Of a DNA stretch of 64,000 bases, positions 59,132 through 64,000 are shown piece by piece. The DNA comes from JAVMKJ01 sp031732855 (GTDB lineage: Bacteria; Pseudomonadota; Gammaproteobacteria; Competibacterales; Competibacteraceae), in NCBI GenBank assembly GCA_031732855.1, contig JAVMKJ010000112.1, positions 32,785-96,784 of the forward strand, written 5' to 3'. Positions within the stretch are counted from its first letter, which is position 1, and every line of letters begins with the position of its first letter. Below the pieces are notes generated by a model, which did not search any database, was not told the origin of the DNA, and saw only the letters and a list, made by a program, of their open reading frames with translations. The translations under genes were made by a program, and so were the position numbers.

Positions 59132-59572
59132 CTAATCAGGCCAATAATCGCTGTTCAGCGCTTGTTCCAGTCCACACGGACAGGCGGACGGAAAGATGTT
59201 TTTGTCGCGATCCAGTTCGCCGGCCGCGATCAAGACCGCATCGCCGTAGGCGGTTTCGAAAGCATTTTCGAGATTGGCGTTTAGGCTGGAATTTTCATCC
59301 AATAAGCGTTGTATGCGGCGACGCTGCTCTTCGATGGTGTATCGCCAACTGCTACCACGCCGCTCGGGTTGAAATTGCCACTTCAGCAGATGGGCGAGCA
59401 ATACGGCCAATCGATTGACCAGTTGATGCCGTTCGCTTCGGCCCATGCTTTCCAGTTCCTCCGCGATATTATCCACGTCAACCTCCGCGAATCGTCTTTG
59501 TCGCAGCAACGCTGCTGTTTCCAGCGCCCAAGCATGGAAATCGCGTTCGTAACTGATAGCGGTATCTTTCAT
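59132..59572 (-). CDS. DUF29 family protein
   Basis: This is a protein of about 146 residues with the DUF29 pattern: YERDFHAWALETAALLRQRRFAEVDVDNIAEELESMGRSERH, LLAHLLKWQFQPERR, and WRYTIEEQRRRI. DUF29 proteins are all-helical, spread by horizontal transfer and of unknown role. The ATG at 59572 matches the usual family start; ATGs further upstream to 59626 are in frame. It marks the meaB-proximal edge of the accessory island. Confidence 0.85.
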   Translation of the reverse strand: MKDTAISYERDFHAWALETAALLRQRRFAEVDVDNIAEELESMGRSERHQLVNRLAVLLAHLLKWQFQPERRGSSWRYTIEEQRRRIQRLLDENSSLNANLENAFETAYGDAVLIAAGELDRDKNIFPSACPCGLEQALNSDYWPD

Positions 59573-59667
59573 GGAAAATTTGGTATCCTCTGCAATGGCT
59601 TCACCTTCTGTCCTCATAGTGCGCAATGACCTTTTGACACCGCTTTTCGTCCCAGCCGGGAGGAAAT

Positions 59668-59874
59668 TTACTTTGCTTCATTTTCAGTAGCTTGTTTTAC
59701 TATTTTGCTGGCGGTAAATTCAGGTAAGGTGTTGATAAAGGATACCACCTTTCTTTTTCCAGTCTTTTGTTGATTACGTAAATCATCAAGGATTGCTTCA
59801 AGTTTATCATTGAAACGGTGGGCGTGTTCGTCGCGTATTTTCCAGATTTCTTCAAGCATTTCATTAGATGACAT
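59668..59874 (-). CDS. Small antitoxin-like protein paired with a PIN fragment
   Basis: This is a 68-residue protein, MSSNEMLEEIWKIRDEHAHRFNDKLEAILDDLRNQQ..., similar in size and style to helical antitoxins that accompany PIN-domain toxins. It follows the truncated PIN gene by three bases on the same strand. Because that toxin is broken, this protein may now be an orphan. Confidence 0.6.
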   Translation of the reverse strand: MSSNEMLEEIWKIRDEHAHRFNDKLEAILDDLRNQQKTGKRKVVSFINTLPEFTASKIVKQATENEAK

Positions 59875-59877
59875 GGG

Positions 59878-60138
59878 TTATTCTCCAAAGAATTCGGCGG
59901 GTGTGCAGATAACAGGAAATTGATGGATTGATGAGTTAGAATGCCAAAGAATAATGCGCCTTAGAATATCTGGGTTTGCAATATGCCGACAATTCCAAGT
60001 TAGTAGAAAGTCCATTTTGTGTACTGCCGCCGCCGCCAAGTGAAGAGCATCCTCTTTTGCTCGGGTTGGGAGGATTTCGTCATCTATCAGAGCCTTCGCC
60101 AAAGCGAGCCAAGTAGGGTACGCATCGCGTACCGTCAT
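59878..60138 (-). pseudogene. N-terminally truncated PIN-domain (VapC-like) toxin
   Basis: 86 residues cover only the C-terminal half of a PIN domain: LPTRAKEDALHLAAAAVHKMDFLLTWNCRHIAN and the end PVICTPAEFFGE. The N-terminal half with the first catalytic aspartate is missing. The start codon and the first residues (MTVRDAYP) are encoded by a family B palindromic repeat at 60108-60160, so repeat insertion or recombination removed the 5' half. It is unlikely to be active. Confidence 0.7.
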
Positions 60139-60160
60139 TCATTGCATCAACAACCTCAGT
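60108..60160. repeat. Palindromic short repeat, family B, copy 2
   Basis: GTAGGGTACGCATCGCGTACC is followed by TCATTCATTGCATCAACAAC. It matches the minus strand of 33735-33775 and shares the GGGTACGCA/TGCGTACC palindrome with 33686-33706. It fuses to the truncated PIN gene. Confidence 0.6.
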
Positions 60161-60183
60161 GGGTAGCGTGGATTAAGATAGGG

Positions 60184-60255
60184 GTCCATAACCCGCCGAT
60201 TGTGGAGTCGTTCAATTCCAGCAGGTTACGCCGCGCTAACCTGCCCTACGTGCTA
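60184..60255. repeat. Short interspersed palindromic repeat, family A, copy 1
   Basis: The element runs GTCC.TAACCCGCCGATTGTGG, then GTCGTTCAATTCC, then GGTTACG..GCGCTAACC, GCCCTACGTGCTA. The right part folds as a hairpin (AGGTTAcgccgcgcTAACCT). Confidence 0.7.
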
Positions 60256-60266
60256 TTAGACAAGTT

Positions 60267-60530
60267 TCAAGAGAAGAATCGCTCATAATCATCATGGCCG
60301 CCAATCCAGAACCATGTAACGGTGTCGCCCTCAAATATACCAAGAGCGCGATAAGCCGACGTGACTCTTACTGACCAGATGTTTTCATCCCGATTGATAC
60401 ATTTGAAATGCAAAGAAGGATGGAAAGGATTTTCTGACCATAGCCGGTAAGCTTTGCGTGCGCTACTCTTGATGTCTGGTTCCAAATTTTTGTATGCGTC
60501 CCAAAAGGATGGAAGGCTCTGGGATTTCAT
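60267..60530 (-). CDS. RelE/ParE-like toxin
   Basis: This is an 87-residue protein with the small RelE/HigB-like fold: SFWDAYKNLEPDIKSSARKAYRLWSENPFHPSLHFKCI, WSVRVTSAYRALGIFEGDTVTWFWIGGHDDYERFF. Toxins of this family cleave mRNA at the ribosome or bind gyrase. It overlaps its antitoxin gene in an ATGA. The gene order is antitoxin first. It appears intact and is close to family A repeats on its 3' side. Confidence 0.8.
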   Translation of the reverse strand: MKSQSLPSFWDAYKNLEPDIKSSARKAYRLWSENPFHPSLHFKCINRDENIWSVRVTSAYRALGIFEGDTVTWFWIGGHDDYERFFS

Positions 60531-60757
60531 AGCTCGCTGTAATCCATAGGGCGAGCTTTACCTTCAGCAACTTGCTTTTTTGCCAGCCGAGCCATTGCAG
60601 CAAGCTTGGGTTGAGTTTTATTAAAAAGCTCATCCCAGCGGAGTTCATCCTGTATTTCCATTAGATAATTCTGAAGGTGTTCCGCTATTTGATTTTGCAT
60701 TGGTTCAGGGAGCGATTCCATCATTTTCACGACTGTTGCGATAGCTTCGGATGACAT
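60527..60757 (-). CDS. Antitoxin partner of the RelE/ParE-like toxin
   Basis: This is a 76-residue, mostly helical protein (MSSEAIATVVKMMESLPEPMQNQIAEHLQNYLMEIQDELRWDELFN...). GGTGG lies before the ATG at 60757. The stop overlaps the toxin start (ATGA). Identification as antitoxin rests on size, gene order and coupling. The family is not one I can name with certainty. Confidence 0.75.
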   Translation of the reverse strand: MSSEAIATVVKMMESLPEPMQNQIAEHLQNYLMEIQDELRWDELFNKTQPKLAAMARLAKKQVAEGKARPMDYSEL

Positions 60758-60820
60758 TTTAACCACCCTGTATTTAGAAGATTAATCAGTCACTTATTGG
60801 CAGTAGACAGATTATGATGC

Positions 60821-60893
60821 GAGTCCGTAACCCACCGATTGTGGAGTCGTTCAATTCCGGCGGGTTACGCTGCGCTAACCCGCCTACGTGCTA
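60821..60893. repeat. Short interspersed palindromic repeat, family A, copy 2
   Basis: GAGTCCGTAACCCACCGATTGTGG, GTCGTTCAATTCC, GGCGGGTTACGCTGCGCTAACCCGCC hairpin, then CTACGTGCTA. It supplies the last codons and stop (60884-60886) of the neighbouring antitoxin gene. Confidence 0.75.
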
Positions 60894-61117
60894 CGTGCTG
60901 GGGTCGAATGCTCATACTGCCTTATAATTTTGGCCAGCGATCTTAAAGCATCGTTAACAGCTTTTTCAGTGGTAAAGATAGCAGCGACATCTTCATCCAG
61001 CTTTACCACATTACTCCCTTCGCGTAGACGTTCGATATATTTACCACGAATTCCATTGCTAAAATCATACTCATCGAGCATATCAGTATCGGACTGACTA
61101 GATTTTCCTTTCTTCAT
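60884..61117 (-). CDS. BrnT-associated antitoxin, repeat-fused C-terminus
   Basis: This is a 77-residue protein; the segment VVKLDEDVAAIFTTEKAVNDALRSLAKIIRQ resembles the antitoxin at 32609-32851. It overlaps the frameshifted brnT gene by 20 nt. Its final residues (PARST) and stop codon come from a family A repeat, so the natural C-terminus was replaced. It may still be made although its toxin is broken. Confidence 0.65.
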   Translation of the reverse strand: MKKGKSSQSDTDMLDEYDFSNGIRGKYIERLREGSNVVKLDEDVAAIFTTEKAVNDALRSLAKIIRQYEHSTPARST

Positions 61118-61375
61118 AACACTTTCTCTCATGTGCCGTTGCTAAACGGGCTGATATAATCCGAATACTTTTTCCGCAGTCAGTGTGAACGACTACCAAA
61201 ATCCTCTGTTGTGAAGATTGCCAATAATAACAAATCGTTCTTCCTCTTCTGAATGGAGAGGATCGGGTATGGTTAAGGACAATACATCAGTAAAAACTGT
61301 AGTTGCTTCTTCAAAAGAAACACCATGTTTTTTCTTGTTAGCAGCGGCTTTCTTTCCATGCCACTCAAAGATCAA
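61098..61375 (-). pseudogene. brnT: Frameshifted BrnT toxin
   Basis: The first 57 residues are a good BrnT (MIFEWHGKKAAANKKKHGVSFEEATTVF...EEERFVIIGNLHN). Then the frame hits a TAG at 61193-61195. Shifting by one base restores the family C-terminus (RILVVVHTDCGKSIRIISARLATAHERKCYEERKI, stop at 61098). A single missing base near 61210 explains it, as real decay or a sequencing error. Confidence 0.8.
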
Positions 61376-61424
61376 TGTTTTAAGCTCCTATTAGCTTTAA
61401 TGGAATAGGGCAGGTCAGGGCGTA

Positions 61425-61496
61425 AGTCGGTAACCCGCCGATTGTGGATCTGTTTAATTCCGGCGGGTTACGCTGCGCTAACCCGCGCTACGCGCT
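61425..61496. repeat. Short interspersed palindromic repeat, family A, copy 3
   Basis: AGTCGGTAACCCGCCGATTGTGG, then TTTAATTCCGGCGGGTTACGCTGCGCTAACCCGCGCTACGCGCT. It has the same three-armed structure as copies 1, 2 and 4, and lies between brnT and a small membrane protein gene. Confidence 0.75.
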
Positions 61497-61510
61497 TCTG
61501 CGGCAACCCG

Positions 61511-61984
61511 CTAGTGAAATATATAAACTACTATGATAGCGATTACCATACAAGCCAAACCAAACAGCCAAAAGATTTTAATCAGTGCTGGATTTGTTAT
61601 GTTTTTGCTCCCGCCCGCGAATGCCATGAAAACCGGATATCGAACTAATTTATCTGCACCATCCCGGAAAAATAACCAAAACGAGGCGAATACAATAAGA
61701 AGAAATAACGTAGCAAACCATAAGAGCACATAAGGATTCCCATCTTGTGGCCTTAAATAGTACTCAACGGAGGGGATTCCACCAATGGTACAACCAATGC
61801 CCATGACAACCCAGGGAATATTTATCCAAACTAAGTAACCGTGAAAGAGTTTTTCATACCCCTCCTTAAGCTCTGGATTTTCATTAATATGTTTTTGTGC
61901 TCTTTTCCAAAATATGGCCCCATTGATGCCTGTTACTATGATGGGAATCAACCAGAAATATTTTAATAGAATAGATAGGTTCAT
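61511..61984 (-). CDS. Small membrane protein, accessory
   Basis: This is a 157-residue protein with about four membrane helices (residues 4-24, 50-70, 82-104 and 135-156). I do not recognise it. The composition is AT-rich relative to core genes. It and the next membrane gene have no visible partner enzyme. No clear ribosome binding site decides the start, but the ATG at 61984 gives a sensible first helix. Confidence 0.6.
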   Translation of the reverse strand: MNLSILLKYFWLIPIIVTGINGAIFWKRAQKHINENPELKEGYEKLFHGYLVWINIPWVVMGIGCTIGGIPSVEYYLRPQDGNPYVLLWFATLFLLIVFASFWLFFRDGADKLVRYPVFMAFAGGSKNITNPALIKIFWLFGLACMVIAIIVVYIFH

Positions 61985-62088
61985 TATATAATCCCGTTAA
62001 TGTTTGAGTTCAGTGGTCCTCAAAGATGAAGGGAAAGTACTAACGCTCTAGCTGGCCTCCAATGGCGGCTATTCGCAAATTTCAAGAG

Positions 62089-62574
62089 TTAACCCCTTCC
62101 GGTCGGGGTTTTTATTACCGTTGGTTTATATAATAAGAGACGATGAGCCACTAGAACAGCAAAAAAATTGATTCCAAAGCTCAATATCTCTGGTCTTCCT
62201 GAAATATAGAATATATGCTTTTCCGGTATAGAAAAATCGAATGCGATCCCCGTAAAATTAGGAGTAACATTAGCATGAATGACGAAACCGATACCTAAGA
62301 CCACGTAGTAGGACAACGGTTTGCTAATAAGAAACGGTATTTGAAGTGCCCAAATCACTATGCAAGGCAATTTAGCTGATGGCTTTCTGCTCCATAGTGC
62401 AGTACCATAGTAAATTGAAATACCTGCATACACGATGAATAACGCATAGAGAAATAAACTCAGTGTATTTCGTGTCTCTGGGATATTGTACATCTCCATA
62501 ACACAACTAAGGATAAGGAAAGCTGCACCGATAATTTGTATTACTGCAATGGTTTTTAAGGTTGCGAGATGCAC
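62089..62574 (-). CDS. Small membrane protein, accessory, GTG start
   Basis: This is a protein of about 161 residues with four or five membrane helices (VHLATLKTIAVIQIIGAAFLILSCV at the start). GGAGG stands nine bases before a GTG at 62574, which I take as the start; the reading frame continues upstream into the duplicated mutase 3' end, where it is unlikely to be coding. Family unknown, AT-rich, part of the accessory island. Confidence 0.6.
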   Translation of the reverse strand: MHLATLKTIAVIQIIGAAFLILSCVMEMYNIPETRNTLSLFLYALFIVYAGISIYYGTALWSRKPSAKLPCIVIWALQIPFLISKPLSYYVVLGIGFVIHANVTPNFTGIAFDFSIPEKHIFYISGRPEILSFGINFFAVLVAHRLLLYKPTVIKTPTGRG

Positions 62575-62590
62575 GTTATAAGCCCTCCAG

Positions 62591-62724
62591 TTAAGCAGGG
62601 TGAGCAATACCCACCCTGCCCATTTTTACCTCACACTCACGCCGCCAAGCGCTCGTTCAACTCCACCAGCACCTTTTGGGCGGCGACGGGAATCACCATG
62701 CCGGGGCCAAAGGAGGCTGTTAGG
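62591..62724 (-). repeat. Truncated copy of the mutase 3' end
   Basis: On the minus strand this reads FGPGMVIPVAAQKVLVELNERLAA, stop at 62637-62639, and then the same 3' flank as the real gene (a GCAGGGTG...CACCCTGC hairpin). It is roughly 85% identical by eye to 63771-63905, lies in direct orientation 1180 bp away, and stops abruptly at its 5' side. Confidence 0.85.
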
Positions 62725-62935
62725 CCATTGCCGAATCACGGGATCGAAAAACCGCCAGTTGCTGTTTGGCTGCTTCCAGCAACTCCTTGTCTTCGACATC
62801 CCAAATCGCTTCTACCTGTGGCCCTCTAGCAAAAGTGGCAAGGTTGCTGACTAGTTGACCTAAACGAACTTCAGGAAACTGCTCGCTCAGCTCGCTCAAC
62901 GTCTCAAGCAGTTCCAATCGTGTTTGACTCATCAT
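62720..62935 (-). CDS. Small conserved-looking protein beside the duplicated mutase tail
   Basis: This is a 71-residue protein (MSQTRLELLETLSELSEQFPEVRLGQLVSNLATFARG...IWDVEDKELLEAAKQQL). The spacing of FGQLV/LGQLV-like, ATFARG and IWDVED segments is seen in small accessory proteins in several phyla, as far as I recall; no function is known. Two adjacent ATGs begin it. Its stop touches the start of the duplicated mutase fragment, so its end is at the element boundary. Confidence 0.65.
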   Translation of the reverse strand: MMSQTRLELLETLSELSEQFPEVRLGQLVSNLATFARGPQVEAIWDVEDKELLEAAKQQLAVFRSRDSAMA

Positions 62936-62981
62936 GGCAATCGCTTTCTTACCATCAGTGCAGTAGGGCGCTTTAGAGAAT

Positions 62982-63075
62982 GAGTCCGTAACTCACCGAT
63001 TTTAGGGTCATCATTCAATTCCGGCAGGTTACGCTGCGCTAACCCGCCCTACGCGCTAACCCGCCCTGCGTGCTA
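62982..63075. repeat. Short interspersed palindromic repeat, family A, copy 4
   Basis: GAGTCCGTAACTCACCGATT, then TTCAATTCCGGCAGGTTACGCTGCGCTAACCCGCCCTACGCGC, with the last arm duplicated (CTAACCCGCCCTGCGTGCTA). It lies between two small genes of the island. Confidence 0.75.
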
Positions 63076-63096
63076 TGTGGGTCAGCAATCTCAAGG

Positions 63097-63552
63097 TTAC
63101 TTGGGTTTCTTAAAGAGATCATACTTGACAAAATCTCGGATGTCGTCCAAGACCTTATCACTAAAGAATAAATTCTGGATGACCCACTTTTCGTTAGGCT
63201 TATAGCATAAGAATTCGAACTTGATAGGCTGACGTTCGAAGGCAGCAAGGTAATAGAGGTATATGACTCGGTCTCCAAGCTTTTTATCCAAGATTAGACT
63301 GCTGTCACGATAGTTACCGATCAATTTCTCAGACGAAGCGAGTGACGACTTCACCTGCACAATCGCATCCGCAACTTTGTCGAGATAAGGGTTTGTCTTG
63401 AATACCGAATCCACTGCTTCACCGCTCTTCCCTTCGCTAAGGAGATCAAAAAACTTAGCGGCGATCTGTTCACAACCTTGAGTTTCGCTTGCGATAGCGG
63501 CATAAGGAGTATAAATAAGGAAAATTAAGAAGGGGACCGTGCGCATTTTCAT
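63097..63552 (-). CDS. Uncharacterised exported protein
   Basis: This is a 151-residue protein with a signal peptide (MKMRTVPFLIFLIYTPYAAIASE, cleavage near residue 22). The mature part is helical then beta (CEQIAAKFFDLLSEGKSGEAVDSVF, FEFLCYKPNEKWVIQNLFF), resembling small periplasmic NTF2-like proteins in layout; that comparison is tentative. GGAG lies six bases before the ATG at 63552. It is an AT-rich accessory gene directly behind the mutase gene. Confidence 0.6.
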   Translation of the reverse strand: MKMRTVPFLIFLIYTPYAAIASETQGCEQIAAKFFDLLSEGKSGEAVDSVFKTNPYLDKVADAIVQVKSSLASSEKLIGNYRDSSLILDKKLGDRVIYLYYLAAFERQPIKFEFLCYKPNEKWVIQNLFFSDKVLDDIRDFVKYDLFKKPK

Positions 63553-63770
63553 ATGTATCTCCTTTATTAACTTCATTAATCGGGATCAGAAGTCAGCTAA
63601 CATCAAGTAGATACCCCAAAGGCAGGCTTCTTCACATCAAGGTGGTGTATATCAACTATCGACGGTATCAGTATAATATCAGTTTCAATAACATACATTG
63701 AAACACAACCGCATAGACCCCCCTGAATTGCGGGAGGCTGCACCCTACGGAAGGAGTCAACAGCATTAAA

Positions 63771-63905
63771 TTAAGCAGGGCGAGCCCATGCCCACCCCGC
63801 CTAATTTTTACACCACTCTCACGCCGCCAGGCGCTCGTTCAACTCCACCAGCACCTTCTGCGCGGCGACCGGGATCACCGTGCCGGGGCCGAAGATGGCG
63901 GCGGC
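63771..63905 (-). repeat. 3'-end repeat of the mutase gene, functional copy
   Basis: The last 28 codons of the mutase gene and 48 bp of 3' flank are repeated at 62591-62724. The shared flank includes an inverted repeat (GCAGGGCG/CCACCCCGC here). Confidence 0.8.
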
Positions 63906-64000
63906 GCCATTGGCCTTGAGGTACTCGTAGTCCTGGGCGGGGATCACGCCGCCGATGACCACCATGATGTCCTCGCGGCCCAGCTTCTTCAGTTCCCCGA
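63819..64000 (-). CDS. Methylmalonyl-CoA mutase, cobalamin domain C-terminus (partial)
   Basis: The last 60 codons of a minus-strand gene are in the window: ELKKLGREDIMVVIGGVIP, then YLKANGAAAIFGPGTVIPVAAQKVLVEL, the end of the B12-binding domain of methylmalonyl-CoA mutase. The enzyme interconverts methylmalonyl-CoA and succinyl-CoA. The GGVIP and FGPGT motifs are those of the Mcm large subunit and differ from the Ecm end at 36.8 kb. meaB copy 2 and mcl1 lie further along the same strand, beyond the accessory island. Confidence 0.9.
   Translation of the reverse strand, partial: GELKKLGREDIMVVIGGVIPAQDYEYLKANGAAAIFGPGTVIPVAAQKVLVELNERLAA

Noticed and set aside
59100..63800. An integrated prophage or IS-borne transposon as the source of the island
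   Set aside because: No integrase, transposase, structural phage gene or clear long terminal repeats were found; only small genes and short palindromes.
1..64000. CRISPR array, tRNA or rRNA genes
   Set aside because: The repeats seen are few, irregularly spaced palindromes, and no cloverleaf with TTCGA-loop context or rRNA segment was recognised outside coding sequence.

Overview
The window is high-GC chromosomal DNA from a Gram-negative bacterium, most probably a gammaproteobacterium. The main support is the ybeY-corC-lnt block, an Rsd/AlgQ-type protein, TsaB, a SlyB-type lipoprotein, and DUF3301 and DUF2062 proteins. The metabolism encoded here (ethylmalonyl-CoA pathway, cobalamin mutases, a sodium-pumping methylmalonyl-CoA decarboxylase) would fit a polyhydroxyalkanoate- or glycogen-accumulating lineage such as Competibacteraceae or Plasticicumulans. 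That placement is inference from gene content only.

Layout. 1-14 kb holds core genes: a ligase tail with an ACT protein, a PerM-type permease, a CDP-alcohol phosphatidyltransferase, a zinc-ribbon protein, a transglycosylase with lnt, corC and ybeY, a membrane spermidine-synthase-like protein, a periplasmic isoaspartyl methyltransferase, DeaD, TsaB and Rsd. 14-20 kb is partly accessory: a radical SAM protein, an orphan DNA methyltransferase, a truncated yjbQ, a HicAB module, and a large BTAD-type regulator broken by many frameshifts. 20-27 kb has a thioesterase, two dynamin-like GTPases, a DUF3301 protein, a permease, SlyB and an unknown protein. A secreted subtilase follows at 27-29 kb.

29.4-40.7 kb is an ethylmalonyl-CoA pathway cluster: mcd, mch, an AT-rich island, ecm, meaB, then ccr with an unusual C-terminal pair of CBS domains. 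41.6-47.2 kb is a sodium module: a CBS protein and a NhaD/ArsB-type antiporter, convergent with a Na+-translocating methylmalonyl-CoA decarboxylase operon. 47.5-56.8 kb holds a FabD-like acyltransferase, a MarR-EmrA-EmrB efflux operon, folD, and assorted lipid, phosphatase and dehydrogenase genes. 56.9-64 kb returns to acyl-CoA metabolism: mcl1, a second meaB, and the 3' end of a methylmalonyl-CoA mutase, separated by a 4.7 kb island (59.1-63.8 kb) of toxin-antitoxin genes, small membrane proteins and short repeats.

The most striking structural pattern is that small AT-rich toxin-antitoxin islands sit immediately behind core genes and end in a decayed direct copy of that gene's 3' end. It is clear behind mch (607 bp apart) and behind the mutase gene (1180 bp apart), and possible behind the broken BTAD regulator around hicAB. 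A 113 bp terminal-inverted-repeat element lies just upstream of ecm, and two short palindromic repeat families recur in the islands. No tRNA, rRNA, CRISPR array or transposase was seen.
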